Shown here: positions 34,667 through 46,424 of the stretch, piece by piece
How the letters are laid out: the number at the start of each line of letters is the position of its first letter
Position numbering within the stretch: the stretch's first letter is position 1
Assembly (NCBI GenBank): GCA_951217055.1
Contig: OX578286.1
Location: 14,657,050-14,721,049, forward strand
DNA: 64,000 bases
Source of the DNA: Gerris lacustris
Lineage: Eukaryota; Arthropoda; Insecta; Hemiptera; Gerridae
Reading direction: 5' to 3'
Program-made: the position numbers and the translations under genes
The notes under the pieces: model-generated
Told to the model about the DNA's origin: nothing
What the model saw: only the letters and a program-made list of their open reading frames with translations
Databases searched by the model: none

Positions 34667-35790
34667 GACTATTGTCAATACCGGAACCTAAAACCCCTCT
34701 AGAACCTACAATTATTATCAAACTAGTGAGAAATGATCACTATATCTCTGATTAGAAATGGAACCCATTTGGATGGATCAAAACAGTGCGTCAAGTGATG
34801 GTGTCAAGCGTGATTTAAGTCAAGGAACCTGTTTGACGCTACAGTCAAACCTTGATGGTGATTGATGGAAAGTTTGAATGACTCAAGCGGCTTGACGGAG
34901 CGCTTGATAGTGTAGAGACCTAACTATTGTCAATACCGGAACCTAAAACCCCTCTAGAACCTACAATTATTATCAAACTAGTGAGAAATGATCACTATAT
35001 CTCTGATTAGAAATGGAACCTATTTGGATGGATCAAAACAGTGCGTCAAGTGATGGTGTCAAGCGTGATTTAAGTCAAGGAACCTGTTTGACGCTACAGT
35101 CAAACCTTGATGGTGATTGATGGAAAGTTTGAATGACTCAAGCGGCTTGACTTAGCGCTTGATAGTGTAGAGACCTAAATATTGTCTCTACCGGAACCTC
35201 CAACCCCTCTAGCACCTACAATTATCATCAAACTAGTGAGAAATTATCACTATATCTCTGATTAGGAATGGAACCTATTTGGATGGATCAAAACAGTGCG
35301 TCAAGTGATGGTGTCAAGCGTGATTTAAGTCAAGGAACCTGTTTGACGCTACAGTCAAACCTTGACGGTGATTGATGGAAAGTTTGAATGACTCAAGCGG
35401 CTTGACTTAGCGCTTGATAGTGTAGAGACCTAAATATTGTCTCTACCGGAACCTCCAACCCCTCTAGCACCTACAATTATCATCAAACTAGTGAGAAATT
35501 ATCACTATATCTCTGATTAGAAATGGAACCTATTTGGATGGATCAAAACAGTGCGTCAAGTGATGGTGTCAAGCGTGATTTAAGTCAAGGAACCTGTTTG
35601 ACGCTTCAGTCAAACCTTGACGGTGATTGATGGAAAGTTTGAATGACTCAAGCGGCTTGACTTAGCGCTTGATAGTGTAGAGACCTAAATATTGTCTCTA
35701 CCGGAACCTACAACCCTTCTAGAACCTACAATTATCATCAAACTAGTGAGAGATAAACACTATATCTGTCATTAGAAATGGAACCTTGAG
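34667..35790. repeat. 255-bp tandem array, about 4.4 units
   Basis: Units begin ATTGTCAATACCGGAACCTA or ATTGTCTCTACCGGAACCTC at 34671, 34925, 35180, 35435 and 35691. The right half of the unit is rich in GTCAAGCG/CGCTTGA and TTTGACGC/GCGTCAAG inverted motifs and can fold. Confidence 0.93.
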
Positions 35791-35939
35791 ACATCTTTAC
35801 CAATGTTCATACTGCTCTGCAAAGCTAAAGAACCGTAACTAAAAATTTTGGTTGTGTAAAAAGTTAGGTTTTGTGGTGCTTCTTTAGATTGTTACTCTAC
35901 CTACATCTATTATATACTACCAACAGATCTTTAAAAAAA

Positions 35940-36150
35940 CTACTCCGATTTGAATGGTAGTTTATTAAAAAATAAGCACTCAATAATTAGCCCTTTGTTG
36001 GTCCCATAAAAGTTTTGCAACCTTCTGCGCCCATTTGTAGCACAATGGCCCCCCCAGGGCGCATTCTGCTATCCCATATGCGCACAAAAATTCATTTACT
36101 ATAAATTATAACTATATATTCAAAGATACTCATCTAATTTCCCCTCATAT
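35940..36150 (-). repeat. Family B fragment
   Basis: On the minus strand it matches the left-middle part: GGGACCAACAAAGGGCTAAT, TTTCAGA-like CTACTC, and GATGAGTATCTTTGAATAT. Confidence 0.55.
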
Positions 36151-36339
36151 CTTCATTACCAAATTGATCAGCTAAATTAGCTTTATACTTGGAATTGGGA
36201 CCTAATTCCTAGTTTTCCTGAAACCTAAGTTCTAGTTTTGAATCATTAAAAATTATATTACTTTTGTTTTGCTTAAATATTTAAACCATTACTTGTTTTT
36301 ATTTTAAAAGGATATAACTATTTAGTCAGTCAAAGGATA

Positions 36340-37872
36340 TCACACTTCTGTATTTGTAAGGGGAGTAACAATCTGAAGAAGAAAATTCCGTATAACTTCA
36401 TTAGATTGCTACTCCCTTCTGTTTTATAAAAGGGGAGAAAAAGTCTAAAGAAGAACATTCCGTACACCTTCTTTAGATTGTTACTCCCTTCTGTTTTTTA
36501 CAAGGGGAGAAACAGTCTAAAGAAGAACATTCCGTACACCTTCATTAGATTGTTACTCCCTTCTGTTTTACAAAAGGGGAGAAACAGTCTAAAGAAGAAC
36601 ATTCCGTACAACTTCATTAGATTGTTACTCCCTTCTGTTTTATAAAAGGGGAGAAAAAGTCTAAAGAAGAACCTTCCGTACACCTTCTTTAGATTGTTAC
36701 TCCCTTCTGTTTTTTACAAGGGGAGAAACAGTCTAAAGAAGAACATTCCATACACCTTCGTTAGATTGTTACTCCCTTCAGTTTTTTACAAGGGGAGAAA
36801 CAGTCTAAAGAAGAACATTCCGTACACCTTCTTTAGATTGTTACTCCCTTCTGTTTTTTACAAGGGGAGAAACAGTCTAAAGAAGAACATTCCGTACACC
36901 TTCATTAGATTGTTACTCCCTTCTGTTTTTTACAAGAGGAGAAACAGTCTAAAGAAGAACATTCCGTACACCTTCATTAGATTGTTACTCCCTTCTGTTT
37001 TACAAAAGGGGAGAAACAGTCTAAAGAAGAACATTCCGTACAACTTCATTAGATTGTTACTCCCTTCTGTTTTATAAAAGGGGAGAAAAAGTCTAAAGAA
37101 GAACCTTCCGTACACCTTCTTTAGATTGTTACTCCCTTCTGTTTTTTACAAGGGGAGAAACAGTCTAAAGAAGAACATTCCATACACCTTCTTTAGATTG
37201 TTACACCCTTCAGTTTTTTACAAGGGGAGAAACAGTCTAAAGAAGAACATTCCGTACACCTTCATTAGATTGTTACTCCCTTCTGTTTTACAAAAGGGGA
37301 GAAACAGTCTAAAGAAGAACATTCCGTACAACTTCATTAGATTGTTACTCCCTTCTGTTTTATAAAAGGGGAGAAAAAGTCTAAAGAAGAACCTTCCGTA
37401 CACCTTCTTTAGATTGTTACTCCCTTCTGTTTTTTACAAGGGGAGAAACAGTCTAAAGAAGAACATTCCATACACCTTCTTTAGATTGTTACTCCCTTCA
37501 GTTTTTTACAAGGGGAGAAACAGTCTAAAGAAGAACATTCCGTACACCTTCTTTAGATTGTTACTCCCTTCTGTTTTTTACAAGGGGAGAAACAGTCTAA
37601 AGAAGAACATTCCGTACATCTTCTTTAGATTATTACTCCCTTCTGTTTTTTACAAGGGGAGAAACAGTCTAAAGAAGAACATTCCGTACACCTTCTTTAG
37701 ATTATTACTCCCTTCTGTTTTTTACAAGGGGAGAAACAGTCTAAAGAAGAACATTCCGTACATCTTCTTTAGATTATTACTCCCTTCTGTTTTTTACAAG
37801 GGGAGAAACAGTCTAAAGAAGAACATTCCGTACACCTTCTTTAGATTGTTACTCCCTTCTGTTTTTTATAAT
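36340..37872. repeat. 72-bp hairpin satellite, about 21 units with higher-order structure
   Basis: Unit: CTTTAGATTGTTACTCCCTT, CTGTTTTTTACAAGGGGAG, AAACAGTCTAAAGAAGAACA, TTCCGTACACCTT. Each unit is a near-palindrome with a stem of about 19 bp. Homologous to the 74-bp array at 28.4 kb. A multi-unit block recurs at 36498, 36930 and 37218 (6 and 4 units apart), so amplification was by blocks. Long frames on both strands (LLLPSVFYKGRNSLKK) exist only because 72 is a multiple of three. Confidence 0.95.
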
Positions 37873-38744
37873 GACCATTAAGTCTTCCTAGGTGTTGTTT
37901 ATATTCTTTCTAAAAATGCGGCGGTGCGCTCACAGCACGCGAGTGCTGAAGGGTTAAGTTATATAAAACGTTAAAGTTAAAAAGAAAAAAAAAATGTTTC
38001 CGACAGCTAATTTTATTATTCGCGGAATGCTCGTGATTCTTTATTCCACTGTTTCCAATTATTCAATTATAAGAATCTCCAACATTTCATTTCCATTTCG
38101 ATTTCGTTTGGATTTAAAAATTTGTGGATTTAAAAAATTCTATCATGGAAAGACCACACTTTTTCAAAGCAATTCCAATTCTATTGTTACTGACTAAATT
38201 TATCTATGTGTGACTAATTTAACCTATGTTTATGTAAATGATCAATATTACAAAAATACAAACTATTATTGAAGAGTGTCTTAAATTCTATTTCTTTTAT
38301 ATACCTAACAGATTCTCAAAATTGGGGTGGGTCTTAATTCAATACAAATGCGGTATTATTATAAAGAGAGACGAGGAAAAAATAATTCACCTATCAAACG
38401 AATCAAGGAAAGCGAGCATGAAAATTTAGAATAATACAGTTATTAAATTTAGATTAACGAAATTTGTGCTGTATACTATGATTGGTCCACAGATGGATTT
38501 ACTATTAAGTTTAACCTTCTACCAGATTATATTACATCCTATCTCGCATGCGCTCAATTAACTATTTAGTAACACTTTAAAATTTGACCAACTCGAGTGA
38601 TTTGATCAACACAATTTATTTGATCAACACAAGTGATTTTTTTCAATACAGAGTTAATTAAACTTTTAACAAACGTCTATATTTTGAAAAATTTTTCAAT
38701 CATTTCAACATTTTTTGAAGAAATTTTCAACCTTCGACGCCATT
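37873..38744. other. No gene seen
   Basis: AT-rich. Small palindrome GCGCTCACAGCACGCGAGTG near 37928. Confidence 0.45.
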
Positions 38745-39020
38745 TTTTTTTTTTTTTTTTTTGGTTTCTGTATTCTTCCCCTTAGTTGTATCTATGTGTA
38801 AAATTTGGGGAAGATTGAATGACGGTAAGTGGTTCAAAATTGGGGTAATAGGTGTGCGATGAAACTTAAAAAGCAAATAAATTTGACGCCTTTTTTTTGG
38901 GGGGGGGGGTTTTTTGGTTTCTGTATTCTTCACCTTAGTTGTATCTATGTACAAAATTTGGGGAAGATTGAATCACGGGAAGTGGTTCAAAATTGGGGAA
39001 ACGGAAATGTGCGATGAAAC
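38745..39020 (+). repeat. Duplicated segment with poly-T/poly-G core (also 39730-39862)
   Basis: GTGGTTCAAAATTGGGGTAA, TAGGTGTGCGATGAAACTTA, TTTGACGCC-T8-G10 and GGTTTCTGTATTCTTC occur at 38828-38960 and 39732-39862, with a partial third copy from 38740. Confidence 0.75.
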
Positions 39021-39235
39021 TTACATAGCAAAGTAATATAAGACCAGTAATAATTCATATAAAAATGCCATTTTTCAAAACTGGTCTTATTTTCAACCTT
39101 TTAGCGAATTTTCAAAGAAAATTACGCTATTGCAATGGCTTCAAAATTTTTGTAATGCGAATTTTTGAAAATTTTTTCCATGGAAATCCGTTTTAGACCA
39201 TTCTGAATCGATTCCTAAAATTTAACACTTTTTTT

Positions 39236-39302
39236 TTATGTATGTATGTATATATGTATGTATATATGTATGTATATATGTATGTATATATGTATATATG
39301 TG
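39236..39302. repeat. (TATG)n/(TA)n microsatellite
   Basis: Alternating TATGTATG and TATATATG blocks. Confidence 0.95.
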
Positions 39303-39731
39303 TCACTCCAGACGATATCTCCCCTTAGGATGCACTTAAAAATTTCAAACAAATTTTAAAATATCAATAACATCAAAAGAAAGGATGAGTTCGTTGGCCA
39401 GAATTTTTGGAGTCCATTTAGGGGTCAAATTTTGACCATTTAGGGTCAAAAAACGCGTTTTTTCCATTTTACCCCCCTTTTATGTGAAAATATGATAAAA
39501 GTGTACATAACAACAATTACTGTACTCTTAAAGAGCTTTCCAACGACATGCATTTTGAAGGGTAAATACGATTTTGACTTTTGTACCTCGTACCCATGTG
39601 TACCAATTTTTTTTTTACCCATGCAAATTCTAAACCAAAATTTTCCTATATTATCATAAGCCAATAATCCGCAGATTTCTTTGAAAATTCGCTCATTAAG
39701 TCATGGTGCATGACTGGACTTTTTTTTTTAA
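39303..39731. other. No gene seen
   Basis: Contains GGTCAAATTTTGACCATTTA near 39421 and otherwise unique AT-rich DNA. Confidence 0.4.
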
Positions 39732-39956
39732 GTAGTTCAAAATTGGGGTAATAGGTGTGCGATGAAACTTAAAAAGCAAATAAATTTGACGCCTTTTTTT
39801 TTGGGGGGGGGGTTTTTTGGTTTCTGTATTCTTCACCTTAGTTGTATCTATGTACAAAATCGTGATGAAAAGGGTGAGTTCATATTTGTCTTTATATTTT
39901 TTTTAAGCGATAAAACTGTAAATAGAACCCTGAAACACCCTGTATTAACTTAAGCG

Positions 39957-40212
39957 CTCCAATTGGCGAAATATAGTTCTAACAAGTGAAAACCAAGCTA
40001 CCTCCTGTTATATCCGACCTTCCTAATACTATAGTTAAAAGTTCGCTCCTGGTGGTGAAATATAATACTAACAAGTGAAAACCAAGCTACCTCCTGTTAT
40101 ATCCGACCTTCCTAATACTATAGAGTCAAAAGTTCGCTCCTGGTGGCGAAATATAGTACTAACAAGTGAAAACCAAGCTACCTCCGGTTAGTTTCAAACT
40201 TCCTGGTACTAT
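39957..40212. repeat. About 90-bp tandem repeat, 2.8 units
   Basis: GGCGAAATATAGTTCTAACA then AGTGAAAACCAAGCTACCTC repeats at 39991, 40080 and 40171. Confidence 0.9.
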
Positions 40213-40857
40213 ATTTAAATAAAACAACCAGAGCGTCACATTTTTAAGCCTTAAAACCTAACTATGTTAATAAAATTTAAAAAAAAAACAAAAAACAATA
40301 AATAATAAAAACTCTTTTCGAAAAAAACATTGATGTTAACAGTCTCAAGAGAATTAAATTGACAAACGGGAGGGAAAAAATAGGTGTTTTTTTCTCTACA
40401 AAAGAAATAAGAGAAATTACCTGAGGGAATCTATCCAGTGCCTAATACGTTATCCCTAAAGGCCCTTCGATTAGCTTTACGAATAAAAAACAACTTTATT
40501 CTCCAGTGAATTTTGTCCTAAAATAGCACAGAAGAGGAGGTAAAAAAAAAAAAAAACAAGAAAAAAACAAGGAGGTAAAGAACGTTACTATTTTACAGTG
40601 TTCTATTTATATTTGTTTATTTCTTTCATTTTAGGGTGATTTTTTTCGACAAAATAGCTTTTCCAAATTGAAAGTAATTAGAAGAAGTTTTATTTTTTTT
40701 ATTTTTTTTTTTTAAACTGAAAAAAGCAGTATATTTTAAGTTATTTTTATATACCTGAGAATCAAACTAAGGTAGCCACAATTTAATAATTTATAGGTGA
40801 GCTTGAATCTATTCATATCCATTCTCTTATATAAGACCTATTCAGGTTTCTTGTTAA
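40213..40857. other. No gene seen
   Basis: A- and T-rich unique DNA. Confidence 0.45.
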
Positions 40858-40948
40858 TTAGGAGCCCCCCCTAAAAGTTAGAGATGGTTAGAGATCACCT
40901 CTAACCTCCTCCTTAGAGATCACCTCTAACTTTTAGGGGGGGTTCCTA
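40858..40948. repeat. 91-bp inverted repeat
   Basis: TAGGAGCCCCCCCTAAAAGT then TAGAG is inverted as CTCTAACTTTTAGGGGGGGT then TCCTA, one mismatch per arm. TAGAGATCACCTCTAAC repeats inside. Confidence 0.88.
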
Positions 40949-41021
40949 ACTGACAAGTACCGGCGATATAATTTAAAATTGCAAATTTAAGAGGTGAAGA
41001 TTTATTAATTATACATTTCAC

Positions 41022-41274
41022 TTAAGCCTCGTCCAGACTACCAACCCGAATAGCAGAGCATCAAGCAATTATGTAGGCAGGTTCAGATCAATCTTTCTAT
41101 TGGTCCAAGTAGTTGTTTCCGCAACTGCAAAGAAACTAATAGACACCGCAAAGGTGATCTCTGTCCATGCCTGGTCTCAGATGCGCAGGCACACTTTGGA
41201 TTGGGCATGCGCTGATACCAATACTTTTCTCGTTTTCTCTATTAGGTTCGGCAAATCTGGATGAGACTTTAAAG
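41022..41274. mobile_element. Diverged copy of the TTAAGCCTCGTCCAGACT MITE
   Basis: Left end TTAAGCCTCGTCCAGACTAC and right end GGTTCGGCAAATCTGGATGA then GACTTTAAA match the element at 9561. The middle GTCTCAGATGCGCAGGC also matches. About 80 bases (41087-41165) are foreign and recur inverted at 41372-41463. Confidence 0.65.
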
Positions 41275-41463
41275 GAAGCCTTAAATATTGAGTCAACTAA
41301 ACAATAAACAAAAGTGAAAAACCTTAAATTAATATTATATAGTTATCTAAACAAGTACTAAACAGGAGTGAGGAAAAAAATCACCTTTGCGGTGTCAATT
41401 AGTTTCCTTGCAGTTGCGGAAACAACTACATTGGACCAATAGGATGATTGATCTCAACCTACC
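41087..41463. repeat. Inverted repeat with 80-90-base arms
   Basis: TAGGCAGGTTCAGATCAATC ... GCAACTGCAAAGAAACTAAT ... CCGCAAAGGTGAT is inverted at 41372-41463 (ATCACCTTTGCGGTGTCAAT ...). The spacer of about 210 bases contains the right half of the MITE. Confidence 0.85.
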
Positions 41464-41574
41464 TATATGTCAAAAACGTATTTATACTTTTGGTGTTATT
41501 AACCGTCAAAGTATCAAAATTCAAAATCGCGGCCAATATCAAAATGAAATTTAGTGGATTTGTTTGTCATAAAG

Positions 41575-41842
41575 AGAGGTACATTCGTGCCAAATTTCAA
41601 CTCGATCGGACCACTTTTCGATTTTTTTTCAAGATTTGCTTCGAAACTGTGGGTATTATGCGTGACACAGACATACGTAGATACGCACATTCAGACAGGC
41701 AGACTGACATCCAGCTAATAACCACTCAAATCGTCTTAAAAACACCCAAAATGGATAATTCCGTTGAAATCTCGGTTTCGGTTTTTTTTTGGGTGAAAAC
41801 AATACTTTTTTTTATATACTTCGGGGAAAGTGAGGAAAAGTA
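41575..41842 (+). repeat. Family E copy
   Basis: CATTCGTGCCAAATTTCAAC then TCGATCGGACCAC, a CAGACA-rich stretch, and CTCAAATCGTCTTAAAAACA ... TTGGGTGAAAACAATACTTT, as at 6187-6460. Confidence 0.7.
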
Positions 41843-42655
41843 AACATTCATAAACCGATTAAAAATTTGACTGCTTAGAGTGTTGTGAATGTCGTGGAAT
41901 TTTTTTCTCTGCTTCAAAAAGGTTTCTAATTAAAATGTTATTAAAGTAAATACATTCTGTAAGAAAACGGGATAAAATTGAGTTTCGTCTTTTCTTTCGA
42001 GAAGAAGGTCGGGTTGCGAGCAGTTGATTAAAATTGTACTAAGGTTTCGTCAGTTAAAAAATTTGTTCGCAAAGGGAAGTATTCCAATATTAAATGGATC
42101 GTACGGTTGAAAGTTGCCGTCATTTCTCCGTCTTAAAGCTTTCTTTTGATGTCAACTGCAAAAGGTGAGGTAGAAGAGATGACGAAGGAAAGAAATATAA
42201 TTAGAGAAAGGTTTAAGTGAGGATTTGACGCAAGGTTCTTCTTCATCTGCAAGATCAAGTGGATTTGGGATCAAGAATTCCTTAGTTGTGTTTGAGAGAC
42301 TACGTTATCACTTGTAAAGGGATGAGGGATGTTAACCACTTCCTCGTTGGAAAGGGGAGGTTAATCGATAGAAAGGAAATAGATGTTGGAAAGTTTGAGA
42401 TGGAACGAGACTCCTTAGCTCTCCTGCAAGGGCGGCTCTGAATCAGACCTAAAGATGACAGCTTTCTAATCGAAAACAGAATCAGTCTTAGAGTATATAC
42501 GCGTAGACTACTTCTCTCAATAGACTCCAATCTGGATTCTAGATGCTTCAAATGAGCTCAAGAGATAACCACTTCAGAAAATACTTGATCAACAAGCATA
42601 ATGTCAAACACTTTCTCCTTACAACCTCTTCAAGATAAACATCTAAGAACGTAGC
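41843..42655. other. No gene seen
   Basis: Less AT-rich than average, without recognisable exon or repeat. Confidence 0.45.
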
Positions 42656-42890
42656 CTTCCAATGTCATAATGATGTTCTAAACCTTCCGATGGTGACACA
42701 TCGTCTCAGAGGATTTATGTTCAACAATTCACCTCCAATGCTGAAGGCAACATCAGAGGTATAGGGTAAAGGCACCTAATATGGCACAGGTAGGTAAAAT
42801 TGAACCAAGAGCTAATTTCTGTCAGCGAATGAGTCAACGAAGTAGTTATACAGTAGTGCCGCTAGGGATATAGTGATATATCTTAAACTC

Positions 42891-43033
42891 TGATAGATAT
42901 TTTACTAAACTATGAATCAGTCAATATGTTAACAAGGATTATTAAATGCTTTTAATCACACAAGAACAAATTAAAGTATTAAATATTATAAATATAAACG
43001 TGTCATCTGTGTTGTCACGTGTCAGTTCCAACA
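42891..43033 (-). repeat. 3' LTR of copia element
   Basis: Identical 143-bp copy of the LTR at 47185-47327. It is flanked on its outer side by the AACTC target duplication at 42886-42890. Confidence 0.93.
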
Positions 43034-43042
43034 CTCCCCCTC
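43034..43042 (-). promoter_or_regulatory. Polypurine tract
   Basis: The element strand reads GAGGGGGAG immediately before the 3' LTR. This is the expected position and composition for the plus-strand primer of an LTR element. Confidence 0.8.
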
Positions 43043-43049
43043 ACGAACA

Positions 43050-44003
43050 TCACAGTTGGTCCGTAGGATTTTTATTAGTTTGATGGTCATTTACAAGTAT
43101 GTCTAAACCTAGTTGTCTCCTAAAGTTATTATGCTTTGGTCCACTTAATGGTTTAGTAAGTATGTCAGCTTGCATATCGTCAGTCTGTCTGTACTGAACT
43201 TGTATATGTCCGTTGCTTATGGCCTCCCTAATAAAGTGTTCTCTTATGTCTATGTGTTTTGATTTAGAACTAATTATTGGGTTAACCGAAAGATTTTGTG
43301 CAGCTTGGTTGTCGTTGTAAATTGTAATGGTTTCCTGGTCAATACCGAGATGTTTTAAAAGTTGTTTTATGTGCATAGCTTCTTTAGTTGCTTCGGTTAA
43401 TGCCATGTACTCTGCTTCGGCTGTTGAAAGTGCTACCGTTCTTTGTTTTCTAGCTTCCCAACTGACTGGGCCTCCTCCTAACATGAAACAATATCCTGTG
43501 TAAGACTTTCGGTCGATAAGGCATGTTCCCCAGTTAGCGTCCGCTAAACCGTATACCGGTTCACCTGTCTTCCTAAAATTTAACGATAGGTGTTTAGTAG
43601 CTTGTAAGTATCTTAATACTCGTTTTGCAGCTTGCCAGTGCTCCTCCCCAAAACAAGTATTAAACTGGCTTAAATAACTTACCCCGTAAGAAATGTCCGG
43701 TCGCGTAGCTACTGCCAAATACATAAGTGATCCTATGAGGTTTTGATATGGTATGTTTTTGTTGATAATTTCTTTTTGTTTTTCTAGTACCAAACCTAGT
43801 TCCATTGGAGTTGATACGCCTTTGCAGTTTTCCATATTGTATTTCTTCAAAATGTCATTAATATATTTTAGTTGATTTGCCGAGATTATATTTTTGTTTA
43901 CAGAAAATTCGATTCCTAAACAATATTTTAGCTTCCCTAAATCTCGTAGATCAAAATTTTCTTTAAGTTTTTCTTTAGTTTGAGTTAGTGCAGTTTCTGT
44001 CTT
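43050..44003 (-). pseudogene. copia RT thumb and RNase H, separated from pol by a stop codon
   Basis: This is in the same reading frame as the pol segment to the right, with only the TAA at 44004-44006 between them. It holds the RT thumb (LGKLKYCLGIEF region) and then the copia RNase H. In the 266-residue part starting at 43850 the visible features are PDISYGVSYLSQF, the acidic residues D104 (GLADANW), E147 (STAEAEYMAL) and D180 (IYNDNQAA), and the terminal DILTKPL motif. It ends with a normal stop eight bases before the polypurine tract. No separate start codon is expected; it is part of a broken polyprotein. Confidence 0.9.
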
Positions 44004-46424
44004 TTACGCAATGATCAAATCATCTACGTACGCTGATACTATCACTTTCTCTCCCCCTATCTTACCGATGTATAAACATGGATCAGCTCCTGACGGTTCA
44101 AATCCTATTTTCTTTAAAGTTTCGTCTAGTTTTATATTCCATCTACGTCCCGCTTGTTTCAGTCCGTACAGTGCTCTTTTTAATAAACAGACTTTATTTG
44201 CTTTCTCTCCATTTCTCAGTTGTTTTAGCATTTCTTTTGCTTTGTTCAACAAACTTTGATCTTCATTTGAACTTTCATCTAAAATTATTTCCAGTAGATG
44301 TTTTTCTAGATAAGGAGGTATTTTCATATAAATTTCTAAATTCTCTTCAATAAACCCGTTTAAATATGCTGTGGTGATATCAATTTGATGTAGTTTCATC
44401 TGCTCCTCTGCGGCTAGTCCTAGTAATAATCTGATAGTACTTAATTTGACTACGGGCGCGAAGGTTTCTGTGTAGTCTACATTTGGTTTTTGTTTAAACC
44501 CTCTTGCTACTAATCGAGCCTTTTTTCTTTCTAATGTGCCGTCGGCGTTAAATTTATCTTTCAATATCATTCTATAATCTATAATATTTTTATCTGCCTT
44601 TTTATCTGTTATCACCCATGTTCCATTCTTTATATGTGACTTAAGTTCAGTCTTGACTGCTTCATGCCATTCTTCGGAGTTTTCGTCTTCTGATGAAATG
44701 TCTTCATCACATACGTATGCCATGTCGAAGTCTTGAAACCATTTTAGCTGTCTTTTTGTCCTTTCTGACGTTCTGACTTGTTGTGTAGTCGTTTCTTTTA
44801 CCTCTTCTTTTTCTATTGGATTTGATTGAATTTCTATTAAGTCATTTTCAATGTTTTCCTCATTTATATTTTCGAAATCTTCATCTTCTTCTAATAATTT
44901 TCCTTCATTTGAATTATTTTTATTATTTTTGAAATTTTCTAAAATTTTTACGTCTCTAGATATAATAATTTTTCGTAATCTAGGATTCCAAATTCTATAC
45001 GCTTTTGATATTTCCGAGTATCCCATAAATATTCCTACATCTGTTTTTGATTCAAATTTTCCTTTACTGTTAGGTTGTTTTTTCAGTATAAATGTTTTGC
45101 TTCCAAATACATGTAGGTGGCGCGCTGATGGTGCATGTCCGACCCATTTGGTGAACGGAATTTGCCCATTTAAGTGTTTTGATGGTGATCTATTTAAGAT
45201 ATAGCTTGCCGTATTTATGCTTTCAGCCCAAAACATAGTTGGTAAATTGGCTTCTAGTAATAAACATCTAGCTCGTTCCACCAATGTCCTATTCTTCCTC
45301 TCCGCTAGGCCATTCTGCTGCGGCGTGTATGGTGCTGTCAGCCTTCTTTGTATTCCACACTCTTTTAGATATTTGTCAAACTCCTTTGAACAATATTCTG
45401 CTCCATTGTCACTTTGAAGATATTTGATATTTTTTCCTGTTGAGTTTTCAACTTCATTTTTGTATTCCTTGAATTTTTCAAGTACTTCGTTTTTGTGCTT
45501 CATAAAGTACACTTTGGTGTATCTCGATGCATCATCTATAAATGTGACAAAGTATCGTGCGCCTCCCGGTGATTGTACTCGGAATGGTCCACATACATCG
45601 GAGTGTATAACTTTTAGTATTTCAATTTCTTCCTTTACCCCTTTTTCTTTTGGAAACGGTAACCTAGATAATTTTCCCTGGATACAAGTTTCGCAATTAC
45701 CTAATTTAGCTTTATGATCAAACTGAAGTCCTAAAATCATATTGTTTTTTAATGCTAGTTTCATATCTGATTCATTTAAATGTGCTAACTTTTTGTGCCA
45801 TAAACCAATGTCATCATGTTTTTGTGTGTTATATGATGTGTTTGTGTTAGTTTTTATAATTTTTTCGTTTTGTTTTATTCTGTTTTTATTTACATCAATG
45901 TAGTACAATCCATTTTGTCTTTTGTGTGCAGTTAAGATTTTGTTTCTGTATTTGTCAGTTACAGTTGCGTCTTTCTGTCTAAATATTACTGTATACCCTT
46001 TGTCAGTTATTTTACTTACTGATATCAAGTTAGTACTTAACGTCGGTACGTAAAGTGTCTCTGTCATCCTTATTGATGATGTTGAGTCTTCATTCACGTA
46101 TATTTTGACTTCTCCTGAACCTTTGATTTCAGTTTTGCATTCATCTGACGCTGGATTTAATGTTCCTTTAGATTTTTCTTCCAAATTATAAAATTTATTC
46201 TTATCTCCACACATGTGTGACGTGCATCCACTATCAAGACACCATGATTGTCTTTCAATTTTAGATTTGTTTGTTGCGTTCGAATAGCATTGTTCAATTT
46301 TGAATGTTTTTTCTTTAATATTTTTCCATTCAGTTCTACAGTTTTTAGCATTGTGACCGTAACGTGCGCACCGTTCGCACCTCTCACTTCGATCTGTTTC
46401 TTTTGGTGTATTTTTATTAACTTA
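44004..46424 (-). pseudogene. copia pol: zinc knuckle, protease, integrase, reverse transcriptase
   Basis: One frame runs from just after a TAA (46422-46424) through the CCHC knuckle, the aspartic protease motif (D-S-G, about 46232-46240), integrase and RT to a TAA at 44004-44006. Numbering from the methionine codon at 46214 (736 residues), the integrase HHCC zinc site is H140, H145, C174, C177. The DDE core is D206, D269, E305, with the D-x35-E spacing typical of integrases. The RT has the palm D612 (IDITTAYLNG), LVARGF at 568-573 and YVDDL at 729-733. The stop falls four codons after YVDDL and removes RNase H. Past the TAA the frame stays open and in phase to 43050. In intact copia relatives this is one fused gag-pol, cleaved by the protease. 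Confidence 0.9.

Noticed and set aside
36694..37881. Long open frames on both strands (LLLPSVFYKGRNSLKK and MYGRFFFRLFLPF repeats)
   Set aside because: The frames exist because the satellite period is 72, a multiple of three. They are open on both strands, have no start context or splice sites, and vary as DNA rather than as codons.
42300..42551. Minus-strand 83-codon frame
   Set aside because: No splice signals, motif or repeat homology; chance frame in a less AT-rich patch.
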